A stretch of DNA of 64,000 bases from Hofstenia miamia (GCA_004352715.1 SCFE01000005.1:739556-803555), one strand, 5' to 3'; positions 1 to 12,862 are shown, counted from the first letter of the stretch. A program made the numbers and translations. Notes: generated by a model from the letters alone, not told the origin.

Positions 1-130
1 GGAAAACTAAATAATTACAATTTTCAAAATGTCCAAAAATTGCACAAAGTTTAAAAAATTATATTTGAAAAGATAGTGTACAATATTTTTAGAGCAGCCG
101 TTCATATTTCAGCTTAAAGTCTTTATAATA

Positions 131-490
131 CAGAGATGTAAGTGGGTCGGGCCGCTTAGGGCAGGATTAGGACAACATTTTTTTAAAAATAAGGGCCCAA
201 AATTTCATGAAACGTCAGGAGAAGTTATCTGGACTCGGATTTGGTTGAAGTTATTGAAATTTTGGAAAGTGCATTCAAAATGTTATTATTTATTTGATAA
301 TTTGTTATTTAATTTTTTTTAAACAATGCTTGTTTTGTAAATTATTATTTTTTGATAATAGAAATGTGCTCAATGTTTTTTATTTAGGGGCGAAAAATAT
401 TACTTAGAGTTAAAATAGGGCTTTAGCAATTAAAATATTAGGGCGGGTAGGTTTAGGCCTGCAAAAATCCGGGTCTCTCTTACATCGCTG
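131..490. mobile_element. hAT-like MITE
   Basis: The ends are inverted: CAGAGATGTAAG on the left and, reversed, CAGCGATGTAAG on the right, which fits the CAGNG start of hAT elements. The flanking 8-mers TTATAATA and GTTTAATA agree at 6 of 8 positions, as an aged hAT target duplication would. The interior is non-coding. A second copy is at 19055-19414. Confidence 0.6.
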
Positions 491-653
491 GTTTAATATT
501 ATTTCAGTATTTACCAATTATTGATCAGTAATTTATCATAAATGTTGAATATTGCATGTGTATTACTTTCCCAAGACTTTTCATGTGTTTATTAGGCAAC
601 AGTTCACACAACTCAAAGCGATTCATTTATGATTGAAAGCTGCATAATTTATA

Positions 654-2020
654 TACAGTGCGTTAAAAAGCAAAGCTTACACTTTGAAATAGTATATGAT
701 ATACTCTTCTAATACTCAATTTAGGATTTTCAGTTTCAATGCAAACCAAAAATTGACAAAAATCATAAAAATAGACAGAAATTGATCCGAATTGATATTA
801 GTAGAAAGAATGAGTTTTTTAAGGAGCAATAGGTTTTGTTCAATTTTATGTAATAAACCAAAGAAGCTATGTCAATTTGGAAATTTCGAAAATCTACATA
901 TGAAAGATCATAGACTTTATATAAGAAAACTCCATCAAAAATACTAACTCGATTTTTTTAATGTAACTCCATATTAGAGCTACTAGAGACAGTTCTTCAT
1001 AACTAGAAATCTGATTATGAAACCTAGTTTTGGAAGAAAAGGTTCTACAGTCGGAAGCTGTGTAGCGATGTTTACAAGTGCACTTGTGCTTTTGCATTCT
1101 ATGTGAGGATGCTGATTTCCGAGGGAGGTCCGGTGAGTAACGAAAGTGCACGGGCTTGTTGGAATATGCTAACCGATGTGCCACAATGTCTTCTGAGGGA
1201 ATAGTCTAAAATATTGAAAGATTAATAACTATTGAAATATTCCATATAATAATATATTTATAAGCATTCCTCTCAAATGCATGTAAGGTGTAGCCAGGAT
1301 TAGTGGGATGCGCCTACTGCAAATTTTAAAAGAATTAACTGAAGCTCAGAATCAGAAGCGTTTGTATTCAACATTACAGAAGGACATGGGTTAGGTATAC
1401 CCGTGTAAGTTCACATAGTGCTTAAGTTAAAAACTGCTCGGGTACGCAAATCCAAACATGTGGGTAATTAATGTTGCTTTAAGCTTGAAGTGCATCGAAA
1501 ATTCTGGTGCTGCTAGAACTCGACAAGATTTTGTTTGCAACGAATTCGTCAATGTTTACATTCTTAGGGTTTTTCATGTTGGGTTTTTAATTAGAAACTG
1601 ACATCGGGCACCCGATTATGACTTGGTGATCGGGTATCAAAATCTTGGATCGGGTCGTGTTTGAGTAATTGATCACAAACAATCATTATCCCAAGGACAG
1701 TACTCATTACTTAGTGCCAATATTTTCGCCTAATTATGGTCCAATGATCAGCCTACTTGTTAAAGTCGTGCTTATGGAGCTGTTAATAACTCTCTAATTT
1801 AAAAAAACAAATTTTTAAGTTAAGACAATTGTACATTTATAAATCTATTAACTCCACAGTAGCTTACTATCGAAGAAATTTTTGAACTTTATGTATTCCA
1901 GGAGTATAGTAGACTCAATATACAAACTTTGGTTCGATTTGAGGATTTGTGAGTACTTACTGCAATAATTACATCTATGTATATTCGAAAAATATGAAAA
2001 TTTTGTTGAGCACTACTGTA
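654..2020 (+). mobile_element. Candidate Tc1-like transposon relic
   Basis: The left end TACAGTGCGTTAAAAAGC and the right end, reversed TACAGTAGTGCTCAACAAAA, both begin TACAGT as Tc1-type terminal repeats do, and the spacing of about 1.37 kb is the normal length of a complete Tc1 element. Inside, a short frame around 1330-1380 (ELTEAQNQKRLY) resembles the LTxxQKxKR segment of Tc1 transposases. No intact transposase remains. The call rests on ends and size and is tentative. Copied at 19578-20944. Confidence 0.4.
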
Positions 2021-2294
2021 GACAATTCCCATACATTTTAACACGTTTTTTTTGCAATTTTATGTAGCACTATTTTAAAAAAGGACAAAAGTTTTGGTAG
2101 CTTTGTTCGAATCAATTATATTTTCAAGCCCATAGGAGGTGGGAGATTGTTAAACGGTAAAATTTATTTTTTGCTTAATTAACAATCACATGCAATATTC
2201 CGAAATTCTAAAGGCTAGACCTCTTATAGAGGGTGGACGAATAAATGCGTTATTTAGAGATTTTTCTCATCTTGATTACTATATTAATGAACTA

Positions 2295-2317
2295 ATATAT
2301 ATATATATATATATATA
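2295..2317. repeat. (AT)n microsatellite
   Basis: AT dinucleotide run exactly at the right edge of the left duplicate block. Confidence 0.95.
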
Positions 2318-4131
2318 CAGTAATAATACCGTTTTGTATTTTTGAAACACGATAAAATTTTTTGAAAATATAAATGTGTTGTTAGTCACATAAAATCTGA
2401 AAACTGCTATCCAAACTATCGTTTAATCATATGTTGATATGTAAATAGCTTAAGCATCATTTTTTATTAATAATTATTTTTTGGTTTAGTACATAAGAAT
2501 TTTGATGAAATTTAAATTGCGCTATTTCATTAATTCTCTTAATATTGCAAGGTTTTTTGCATCAGTAAATTATATCTATGGTGTTTTATTATTAATAATG
2601 AACGTTTTAGGCTTGGATTTGAAATTTATCCATGCTAAACATTACGTTTGAAATCTTAGGGTGCTAACGACAAATGTGTGGAAAGCATTGATTTAACCTA
2701 TTCCCAAACATAATAGAGCAGTTAAGTTTATAAAGTAAATCGCATAGAAAGCAGCTGCAGAGTTTCGCATGAATTTGTTCGGATAAAACGTTTTAAAACC
2801 ATATACGTTGCTTGCCGACTAATTAGCAATAAAAGCGATCATTCCTTGGGGAGTTATTAATAGTAATTTGTCAAATCGATTATGGCTTCATTATAGTACA
2901 ACATTTCAGACGAAAATTTTATAGTTGCTTATTGATTCGTGTTTGTTTTATGAGTTTATTACGCCTCCATAAACCACCGTCTTTATGGAATCACAACGTT
3001 TTCAGCAATTATGCTAAGATGCTATTACTTGTGAAAGTCAATATCAAGGAAGCCGTTTATGATCCATCACGTGATTTCGGGTCGTCAACCAAGTTCACGA
3101 GTTAGACTTTAAAAAAATTACGAATGTAAATCTCTCTAAAATTAAATTTTACGTAGATATTGTAATCATTATTTGCTTCAAGTGCAAAATAATATTTACG
3201 AGGAATTTTGTAAGTCCATCAAAATCCAAATGTCTAAACAGACTGCTGTCTTAATATACCTTCAATGATCATTATACATTCGTAATGGATGTTTATTTAC
3301 ATAGGATGAGGTATTGTTTACCATTAAGTGTGGTATAATATTTGCAATATCTTGAAGAATTCACATTCGACTTATTTATTAGCCTCATACTTTTCTTACA
3401 TCAGCAATAATAAAATATATATCAAGCCCTTTCAGGCTATTTTGATGATTATTCCGTACTGCAATTGTTCAAAAATTTTTTACAAACTTTTTGACCTGCT
3501 GAATATTTATACGCACTGCTTATCGTGTAAAAATTTGCCAAAATATAAGATATGTGTAAAAAAATTAAAATAGGCGATTTGATTTTAATAAGGATAGATT
3601 AAGTTGCAACTTAGTTTTGCTACAATATTGTGATTTTATGAATTTTTTAGTGAGTATAGCCTATTTTTGTGATTTGTTTTATGAGCTATGTATGTCATTA
3701 AAAGTCTAAGCCTAGGTATAAGAAAGTCATTAACACCATTATGATTAATAAATGGTATCCAAGTCGTTATAGACGCTATGAGAATTCCTGTCTTACGATG
3801 TTGTCGTGAAAAATGTTATTCAACCTTAAACTTCAAAGGGATTTTTGGAAATTTTTCATGATCGTAAATAATAATTTTAAACGCTTGTAGCCCAAAATCT
3901 TTTGACGCTATGTTCAATCTAAAAGCACCACGTGATAGAGGAGAGACTCTTCTTTCTTTTTCGCTCTAAGTCTTCGAATTCGCTCGTTCAACATTGCATT
4001 ATAACATGTTCCCCAATAAACCTGCATGTGCCTCACGATTTTCAAATTTTCTAATAGACTGAGAAAAAAATATATATGTATACATACACACTTATATATC
4101 TATGTATATATATTTGTATATATATGCATGT

Positions 4132-4182
<51 letters not shown>

Positions 4183-4733
4183 TGAACTGTTTTTAGTTAC
4201 AGACATAAGGTTTGTTTAAAGTTTACACTACGGTAGTTGGTGTTTATAATTGCTTCTATCTTAATTCTCTATTGTATTGTTTAAGATAATATGATTTGTC
4301 TACATGATAATTATATTAAAACCTACTTGATGTGTTCGGTATTTTAAATTCTATATGCCGGTCTTATAGTCCACATTCCATATTTGAATAATGAATTTAA
4401 ATATTCTACACGAGTTCCGACAATTTATTGTGCTTTTGGGGTAGTTTTATGATGGACATAGCGGGCTATATATGTATTGTCTCACCTTTGAACACTTCGC
4501 TTTTTTTCATTAACTTGTTTCCCTACGGTACTATTCCATGAAGCTTTTCCACATTGACTAAAACAATATCAATTATGTGCTAAAATTATTTATCACTTAT
4601 AGGATTCTTGAGATCAACTAGGAAATCTTTATTTGTGAAACAGCAATGTTCAATTCGTCTTGTACTTCGAATATATGTAATTATACACTACTATTTTTTG
4701 TTAATTATTTGTTTAAATGTTAATTATGTTTAG
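2318..4733. other. Non-coding; presumed intron or 5' flank of the GPCR gene
   Basis: No exon was recognised. I looked for the TM1 and GPS-domain exons of the downstream GPCR here and found none with an open frame and splice sites. Apart from the (AT)n-rich tract at 4071-4179, nothing structured was seen. Confidence 0.6.
4071..4179. repeat. (AT)n-rich tract
   Basis: Interrupted then pure AT/TA dinucleotide repeats. Confidence 0.95.
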
Positions 4734-5002
4734 AACCTTACGACGTGAGTCGAGCGGTGGGGTGGTGATAAATCTAGCATCTGCTCTTCTTCTGCTAAAC
4801 ATATCGTTTGTGGTTGCTGCTCTTAAGTATCGACTTGCTGATGGACCGTTGTGCAATGCCGTAGCTCTGCTTTCCCACTTTCTTATCCTTGCCTGTCTCA
4901 TGTGGTTAACGATTGACGCACTCTTTCTCTATTATTTTGTCACTCGCGGAACTATGTTGAATTCTGGACGTGCATTCCTTAAATGCGCTCTTGCAGGCTG
5001 GG
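4734..5002 (+). CDS. GPCR exon a (TM2-TM3, start of TM4)
   Basis: Acceptor TATGTTTAG, donor TGGG|gtagga. One base completes a codon from the missing upstream exon, then 89 codons, then one base. The ATG at 4717 lies in the intron and is not a start. Contains VINLASALLLLN (TM2) and LCNAVALLSHF (TM3). Confidence 0.85.
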
Positions 5003-8000
5003 GTAGGATTCTGAGCTTTCTTTTATGTTTGCAGTTAATATTTAGCAACAGAAAATAAACATTTTCTTTATATAACAAATTCCTGAATCAAATTTTAATA
5101 GCGAATCATTGAGTAACATTCACGCAACATTGGCGATCATCGCAGAATTGCTTTCATCTTATGTGCCGATTCATAAATTCAAATTTTCAATTCTTTGTTA
5201 AATATGGTTTAAGCTGTTGCTAAAATAGACGATATTGGACTAGAGATGCCTGAATGAACAAAGAAATTGATTTTTTAAAAGGCTTTTGTTAATGCTAGCC
5301 TTGCTCTCAAACACTTAAGTAGATATCATGTGTAAATAGCAGACTTTATAATTTAGCGTACGAGAAAGAATTGATCATTTTCATGATTAATTTTAATTCT
5401 GCTTCACTGTAACATTTTTAATATGCAATTATCAAAATTTATACTAACTGTTTATTATGTTACATCGATAGGTGTAAGCCTCTTCTCGTTTTCTTTTGAA
5501 GTAAAAAATATAATGACCTTTTTGTAATTGCCGACGATTTCTCATTTTTTGTTTTTTGATTAGATGTACAATATACATACATTTGAAGCAATGAAACGGT
5601 TGTTTAAAAATGATTTTTCTTGAATAATCATCTTAGAAAACTTTATCAACCTAAAAGTTTCCGAGTGAAAGAAATCTCAATAAATGCCGATGGCATCTTC
5701 TTCTAGTCAATATTGACCACTTAAGTCTAAGATTAGACTATGTGATTGGTCACGCGTGATCTGTCAAATTTTGGCAGAATCGCGCATCTAACAAACCGAG
5801 ACACTTAGCGATGTGACTTGATTTTGTAACCTACTCTTGATACCAATCACATAGTTTAACCGTAGCCTAAGACTTAAGTTTTAGAAATAGCAATAATATT
5901 CTGATTTACACTGATGTGTCGATCTGAATGGAACTTATTCTGTTTATCACTGCATTTGATAACATACAACTCCTAATAATAATTTAGCCCACGGAACCTT
6001 TTGTTTTAAGTATTCCATGTCTTTTGGTACTTTTTCCTAACTATGATGACGTCTCACATTAAGAATTCATTTTCAAGTATCGAGCGTTTTTATTAAAGGA
6101 TTTATCTGCACCTAGTACATGTTGATCATTATTTTTTTCATTATGTTCATGAATGAACCAAGTGTTTTCAAATTAATGAAATACAATTTGTGAAATGGCA
6201 TCTATATTAGGTATTCATGGACGTATCTAGAAGTAAAATTAAATTACAGTTCGCTCAATTTCCTATTGCTTTTATTACAAGAGAGTAATTTGCTAGAAAT
6301 ATTTTACGAATTAATAGTCATGTCAAACAATTCATTTCCTTTGCGCTAAAATATGCACTGAAATTGTTATCAGTTTTATTGCTTGATTCGAGTAATTAAT
6401 AGTCGCTAAACTCAATTGTCTTTCAATCTTGCTTGAAATTGAATAGCGATAATTTTGCGAATAAATATTGACGGAATTTCGAATTTTGTTTATTGTAGAA
6501 TTGCATAGTCTATCCATTACAGAATTGCGCGTAAGCTGTTTTGACTATTCTACCCTACCAGTACCCTAATTAATTATGCCCTACATGTATTCAAAATTAC
6601 CCGAAAAAAAGTGTGAAGAATGTGTTAAAAGGAGAAAATTAATTATTATGGCATTTTAGATAGAATGTGATAGTCATCTCAAAAACCTTTCTTTATGCGT
6701 TAAGCGGGCTGCGCCTCTGTACTCGGTTGTTTATTATAAATGATAGACATAGAACCATCATTCTGCTTTTTAATAGACAACAATACACACCAACATAATG
6801 TTAGTTTTTTGGCGAAAACCCAATAAATTCAGTCAATTTTGCGTAATTTCGTGTTGTTTTCATCTGTTTTCTTTGAGTTTTTGTACATTAGTTTTGTGAA
6901 AATGTGATTTCGCAATAGACAGTGTATACATTTGGTGTGATAGCTAACTATGCTGTAGTTCACACGGTATTGTCTAATCCAGTCTGGCATAAAAGGACGC
7001 CATTAAAATTTTAATTCGGTCATTTGTAATACGATTAAATTTTGCAATATAACAATGTCTTTGTACGCTTTTGTTTTGGTTGAGTTAATTTCTAAACCTT
7101 CAGCGTCAGAATTCTATCAAATTCTCAAATGCCATATTTACTGTTATTGCATTCCCTAATTATTACCATATCAAAATCACTTCTTCTGATGTTTATTATC
7201 ATGTATCGTTACAGTATGTTGAAATTGGTATTCTAAAAATCTAATATATGTAAAAAAAATGCTTAAATTCTCGTTTTATTATGAAGAGATATCAACGGAA
7301 AATAATATTAGGCTTAGATTAAATATTTCGGCATTCTCGGCGAGTAACAAAAATAGAGTTTTAAGTTCTTATAGCTATAGGATGTTTAACTAAAATTTAC
7401 TAAAGTGCTGTACTTAAAAACTTTAAAATATTCGGCATTGAGCATTAATATTCGGTTTTTGCTGTAATATTTAAGAAATTTAAGGTTTGCAAAAAAAAAT
7501 TGAGTAATTCACTGAATTTTAGAGACGTATTAATTCAAAATCTTTAGACAAATTTTTTGAAAAAACTAGACTGGCTTCTTAGAAATTTGTTTCAATGGTG
7601 TATTTGCAGAGGTTCTTATTAATTTTTTGATATCTTTGTTAATCGTAGTTTATATCAACTTGAAATGTCAATAATTTGCCACGATTTCAACCCATTGGTG
7701 TACCCAGGGCCTTACCACCACCCATACCCACCTAATTTGTTGAAAAATGTCCAAGTAACTGCTTGAGATTTTGAAAAAATAAACCCTAGTTGTTTACATG
7801 TTAATATTCAATTTATCTATTACATATCAACATTATTGTAAATTTTGATGAGTTTTTCACATAGTATAAATCTTCAAGTAATATTTATTTTTAATATATG
7901 ATAACTTGTTTTCAACAGTGGACAATGCGGATTATTTTTGTTTGAAATTTGCAATTTTTACCCTACTTCGACCCAGATCTCAGCTCTAGTCTAAACTATG

Positions 8001-9374
8001 TGCTCTATTCTTTAAGCAATAGGCTTATTAATTTTTTATTTATTCATAATTTTACTTGGTAACGCAATATTATTTAAATTTTTGGTTCAATTTTTGTTTG
8101 CGCGAATTGCAAGTACCCTTTTGTCAAATTATTTGCCATGAAGCTTTCTGCGATCTGAGTTTGCGCACGGTGCGAATGAACCGGGCTTAAGCAGTTTTTT
8201 TTGCAGAAAATAAAGTAGTTGAATTGTCCCCATAAGCATTAAACCATCTCATTATCTGCACTCCATGTATGAGAAGAATTTAATTTTTTTACAAAAATCT
8301 AATGTCTTATTGAAAAAGTTCATATTTTCGTGTGTGAAAATTTTTTGAAACAAATTTTTACAATTACACGAGAGCGCACAAAGCCATAGATGTGTCCTAG
8401 ATCTCGGCAGTTTACCGAAAAATCGAAACCGCGGTGTATATTCAAAACCAAAACGGAACCGAGAAAAAATGAAAATCGAATCTTTCGGTCGCCTATATTC
8501 TTTTTCCAAAAAGCAATGCAGTTCGGCTGCCGCAAAGGCCAAATACTTGTTAACTTTAATAACGCTTTACTAATACCAATAGTAGTTAGTTAAAACCAAA
8601 ACCGCGGTTTTTAGGTGTAAAAATCAAACTGAAACCGAGCTCTTTTTTGGAACCCGCTGAGCATTATTGTGTCAATGTCAAGGGATTTCTAATGGGCTTG
8701 AATAAATTTATTCAAATGTTACTCTAAAGTATAACTAGTGGGAATTTTATTTGTTTATCCGAATGTTAAACATCTCTTAACAAACTAATTAACCGTGTTG
8801 CTGATGATTCATTAGAGCAGTGAGGAATAAATTGAGCTTAAATAATCGAGTAAATTTAATTATTTTAGGAATGCCACTATTAATCGTCGGTCCAACGGTT
8901 ATTTTAAAAGTTGGGAAATATGGAATTCGTGATATTTAGTAAGTATATTTATTATCTTTCTACATATACGCTTTCTATCACAAATCGCACTTCAATCAAC
9001 AATGCAAAATTATCTATTTTAGATGATATAGCATTTTAGATTATTGACAAGTATTTCTTGTTAAAATTTTAAATTCACTCAATAGCGGATTAAAATCAGT
9101 AATATTGCAATATATTATTTCATATTACTCTATATACCTGCTGTTGCTATTTTCAAAGTTAGTAAGGTTTGCCCTTAGTTGCCGAATCACTCCCGAATTA
9201 GAAGCGACTTACTTCGGTGCTCTTGTCACGCCGTCTGCAACAATAATTTTGGCGGGATTGATTTTTCATCTATTAAGTCTTAAGAATGTCTGTTGCTCCG
9301 GCCAGACATCACCTGCTGGCATTCGTCGTGCTCCTGATGATTCTTCGCGATCGCACATTTTCGTTATGGTAAGT

Positions 9375-9413
<39 letters not shown>

Positions 9414-12202
9414 TACGGTTTACGTCATGTTTGTAGATATTTTTGCTAATCACTCTCATTGACAAACATGGAAATACGTCATCGAAAAAATCATACCACA
9501 AATAATTTAGCATTTCAAGTTTTCAGTACAGAAACATGTTAAAGACTTAATCGTGTTCATCGTATTTCACAGTTTTATTTGTGAGAAATTAATATTGGTA
9601 GTTAATTTTTGTTCAAATCCCACTACTTCTCATTGCGTTTCAGAAATACTAACCACTACTAATTTTGCCAGCCTCAAGCCGTGTTTTTGCAAATATGATG
9701 GGCAAATATATAAGTTTATCAATTTCATGCCGTAGCATGAGATGCATTTCGGTTACTGTATTTTTAACAATGGATGTGTATAAATAACTATTTTATAAAT
9801 AGTTTATTGCAGTAGCCCCACCCGCTTTTCAAAGACCTCGTCATTTTGTTAGCTCAGTAGTAATATCGAGTTTATCGTTTTAATTTTTGAATTGTTTCGG
9901 GGTTATTTTCGCTGAGTTTCACTTGGAGCCGACTATAATTATCACTTGAACGTTCTTTTGAATTTTGAACTTTCACCACTAGTGTTGAATGTCAAACTAA
10001 TCAGTAACCAATTTAGAAAATTAAATATTTTCCACTTTGTTAATGAAATTGTGATAGTCTTTTCCAGGCGAAAAGAAACCATTAATTTCAAAAAACTGTC
10101 AAATCTAACCACCATTTTTAATTTCCAATTTCTTAGTATTTTTCACTAATACGAATATTTTGGTATTTTTTCACGTTCCTGATAAAAATTTGGAAAATAT
10201 TATTTTTATATATTCGAATGGTCATTGTTAATTCGTATGGCAGGCATAGAACTGGATCTAGCTAGTAGTTTACTAGATTCCTCTTGATTTTTCACAAGCC
10301 CCGATCATTTTAGAACTTTAACAACATATTCAAAATTTTACTCGTACGGGATTAGGCAAGAGGTAGAAGTGGAACGGTTCCAACCGCGGTATGGAACAAG
10401 TAATTTGACGAACGGATACCAGTTTTGTGTTAAGTTCTAGTCAAAGATGTATTAAAATTATAAATTTTTTCTAACCATATTTTTGTTTAAAATTGTGAGG
10501 CGCCCGATTGGGCCCTGTTTTAAGTTAGTTAGGCTTACAGGTTATGTTTAATGTCTTTTTGCGTTTCCTTCTTTTGTGATAAACACACTAATTAGATAGT
10601 TGTTTCACAGCTAAAGTCTTACGATACATCTTATAGATTTTTTTAGTATATGAATGTACGTTTTCTTTGTCTTGACTGTAAATTTCCTTAAATATTTTTG
10701 CGTGAGTATTCTCCAATTCATTAAAATGTGAACCGTTTATTTAAGAATACTTTATTAATCAATTTCTAAAAATTCGATTTTGTTTTATTATTACCATCTT
10801 TTTGGCAATTGTCTGCGTTTTGCTATATTTTTAGACAATTGAAATCCATCCCCAACGTTTCTTTTTAAATTACTTTCCAATTTTGTGAAATTATTCGAAA
10901 CAAGAGTTCGCTCTTTTCATGGGTTGCACTTATTTATCTTTGTTACAATTCTGAAAATTTTTTAGTCCGTTTTTTAGGTTGTGATTTTGAGTTTATTTGC
11001 GTGCACTTGGATTTTCGCTGCGGTGATTTTCAAAGCTGCACCATTGACCTTATATGAATATACGTTCTGCATCCTCAACGTCGCACAGGCTTGGCTGCTT
11101 TTCGCATCAAGATGTATTCTCCTGAAGGAACCCCGTGATGCGTGGAAACTCTTCTTCAGCGCGGGAGATGTTAAACCCCGACATGGATCCAACAACAACG
11201 TACGTTCCAGCGATAACAATAATCGTGGACTTATATATGATGACCAGGTATTATTATATTAGGAAACCCTAAGATTTTACTTTTGCACAAATCGAGAATG
11301 ACCTATCATCGTCATCGAATGTCGAGATTCTTCTCTCTGGTTTCTAGTTTTTGCTGAACTACCCGTTGATCACTTAAATTGTTAACTGTCATCCTCGCAC
11401 TCTGAGATTGAGATTTTCATGGTTTGCCCCGCCATTTCCGAGACTTGAGACAGTTACATGCTACGTTCCATCGTCGTCTGATTTTATATTTCGTTTTTAT
11501 ATTTTTCGGCTTATTTATTCATTTTCTCTATAATGCTATTTCTTATCTTTCACGGAATAATTTCTCATTAAATGTCGAATTTATGAGTATATGTACATTA
11601 TCGGGAGCACTGTGATTTATGCCTTTCTATATACCTTAGAAACTGGAATTTCATAGATCAATGATCACATGATGCGTAGTGTAACATGTTAATGTCAATT
11701 TTTGAATTGTTTATTTAACGTCTGGGTATTACAGTCATTTTTTGAATGCTGAATTTATTTTATAAATATTTAGGCACTTTTACGGCAAACTCCTGAAAAA
11801 GTACCTATGCTTATGACGTCTCCCAGCCATACACCTATTATGCCGACAATAAACGCAACTAATGGTGGCACCTTAAACAACCACGTTAAGGATAACACGA
11901 TCATGCTCCCCTCACCTTCTCCAAAGCGAGGAATGTCTAATGGAGGTATAGTTTTCGGCGAGACTTCGGAAATTAAAGAGGCCCTCTCCCAACAACAACG
12001 CGAGCTGAACAATGGCACATTAGGAGGTACAATGCGTCCCGTGGCGAAAAATCCACCGCCCGCCCACAAAGATCAGCCGGACTCGTGGGCAACCCAGCGC
12101 ATCACTCGAGCTGATCCTTATGGTACCAGTTACGTTAGTTTCAAAGATAATTGCATTGAGCCAACTCCACCAGCCAACCCGGACCGTGAATCATACGTGT
12201 GA
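4734..12202 (+). CDS. Adhesion/secretin-type (class B2) GPCR, C-terminal half, 5 exons
   Basis: Five exons (4734-5002, 8869-8938, 9179-9368, 10978-11247, 11774-12202) join in phase into about 409 codons covering TM2 to TM7 and a cytoplasmic tail. Family signs: a TM3 cysteine (GPLCNAVALLSHF) with a partner in loop 2 (IYCRITPE), the ALAGWGMP start of TM4, a TM6 CTWIF motif and a TM7 FCILNVAQ stretch like the FxxLNxxQG of adhesion GPCRs. The tail of about 170 residues is rich in Pro, Ser and Asn and ends ESYV, which fits a class I PDZ ligand (S/T-x-hydrophobic). The product should be a plasma-membrane receptor. TM1, the GPS/GAIN region and ectodomain are missing, presumably upstream of the window. 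The subfamily could not be assigned. Confidence 0.85.
5003..8868 (+). other. GPCR intron, 3.9 kb
   Basis: Non-coding and AT-rich. It contains a short inverted-repeat element at 5719-5879. No other gene was recognised. Confidence 0.7.
5719..5879. mobile_element. Short MITE with about 33-bp inverted ends
   Basis: The left end ACTTAAGTCTAAGATTAG followed by ACTATGTGATTGG is matched in reverse at the right end, where CCAATCACATAGT leads to GACTTAAGT. The element is about 160 bp and non-coding. Superfamily not determined because the target duplication is unclear. Confidence 0.55.
8869..8938 (+). CDS. GPCR exon b (TM4-loop 2)
   Basis: Acceptor TTATTTTAG, donor TTTA|gtaagt. Two bases complete the Gly of GWG, then 22 codons (MPLLIVGPTVILKVG...) and two bases. 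Confidence 0.85.
9179..9368 (+). CDS. GPCR exon c (loop 2, TM5, loop 3)
   Basis: Acceptor TTTGCCCTTAG, donor TTATG|gtaagt. It carries the conserved loop-2 Cys and TM5 (FGALVTPSATIILAGLIF), then a Ser/Arg-rich third intracellular loop. Confidence 0.85.
9377..9409. repeat. (AT)n microsatellite
   Basis: AT run a few bases into the intron after the donor site of GPCR exon c. The rest of that intron (9369-10977) shows nothing recognisable. Confidence 0.95.
10978..11247 (+). CDS. GPCR exon d (TM6-TM7 and start of tail)
   Basis: Acceptor CGTTTTTTAG, donor GACCAG|gtatta; 90 codons in phase 0. TM6 contains LSLFACTWIFAAVIF and TM7 FCILNVAQAWLLF, followed by the charged EPRDAWKLF of the juxtamembrane helix. 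Confidence 0.88.
11774..12202 (+). CDS. GPCR exon e (cytoplasmic tail, stop)
   Basis: Acceptor AATATTTAG, 142 codons plus TGA at 12200-12202. The tail is low-complexity with repeated Ser-Pro and Pro runs and ends in ESYV. Confidence 0.85.
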   Translation, partial: ALLRQTPEKVPMLMTSPSHTPIMPTINATNGGTLNNHVKDNTIMLPSPSPKRGMSNGGIVFGETSEIKEALSQQQRELNNGTLGGTMRPVAKNPPPAHKDQPDSWATQRITRADPYGTSYVSFKDNCIEPTPPANPDRESYV

Positions 12203-12856
12203 CGGGTGCTGAATGGCTTGTGTACGGACCCAATATCTTGGTTACTTCGACGATTTCTCCCTCTGCTTACAATGGTGCTATTTATAATTTGTTTTAAAGG
12301 CTTTGTGATTGGTAGCCAGTCAGCCGTGCGTTTTTTATTGTTTAAGTGTTTAAAATTTGCTAGTGCTATATAGTCATGTCATTATCTTCAAGTAATGGAT
12401 CGTAACACCATCTTCCATTTGTCTTGGTGTAGTCGTTTTTGTATCATACGTTAATTTGTTTTCAATGCTTCAATTTTGAATGGAATATTTAAATTTGATA
12501 ATTTTAAATAATGGTTATTTTTATAATTGTAAGTAAATACTTAGGCTTTTCTTTATTCAATTTTACAAGTTTATCGTATATGTATCTATTGATTTAACTT
12601 TACAATCCATTGACATTTCGTTATGCTATTTTGATTAAATGTGAAAGCTGTCTATCAGGTTTTTTGTTATCGCATTAACATTTTGTAATCTTTGGCCCAC
12701 TTCTACGTGTTTTTGCGATAAAAGGTCAGATATAGGTTTTCCTGCTTAAGACGATTATTTTCACACTTCGGACTAACTTTTTTTGTGAGACTTTGGGTTG
12801 ACCATGTCTCTCATAGAAAAATCCGTCGGGTTGTTCTAAGGTCTGCTCGCATTTTG

Positions 12857-12862
12857 AATAAA
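12857..12862 (+). promoter_or_regulatory. Candidate polyadenylation signal AATAAA
   Basis: A canonical AATAAA about 655 bases after the GPCR stop codon. The hexamer is common by chance in DNA this AT-rich. Confidence 0.3.

Larger units (their letters stand above)
1..2295. repeat. Direct duplication, left copy (partner 18925-21219)
   Basis: This block reads the same as 18925-21219 wherever I compared it, at a constant offset of 18,924 bases. The match stops at 2295, where this copy runs into an (AT)n tract while the other continues into LINE coding sequence. The left edge coincides with the window start, so the true length is unknown. It holds a hAT-like MITE and a Tc1-like relic. The absence of visible divergence means a very recent duplication or an assembly artefact. 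Confidence 0.95.

Noticed and set aside
894-1184. 96-codon minus-strand ORF, repeated at 19818-20108
   Set aside because: Lies inside the candidate Tc1 relic on the opposite strand, has no recognised motif, and appears twice only because the block is duplicated.
4717-4733. ATG at 4717 as the start of the GPCR gene
   Set aside because: It is upstream of a good acceptor (TTTAG at 4733), and TM1 and the ectodomain would be missing; more likely intronic.
7690-7990. Possible hAT element starting GGTGTACCCAGGG
   Set aside because: No convincing reversed end or 8-bp target duplication was found.
8252-8593. Overlapping ORFs on both strands around 8.3-8.6 kb
   Set aside because: No motif, no splice-consistent place in the GPCR, and repetitive AACCGCGG words suggest a transposon end; could not be paired into a clear element.
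11770-12069. Minus-strand ORF opposite the GPCR tail
   Set aside because: Shadow of the proline-rich coding exon on the plus strand.
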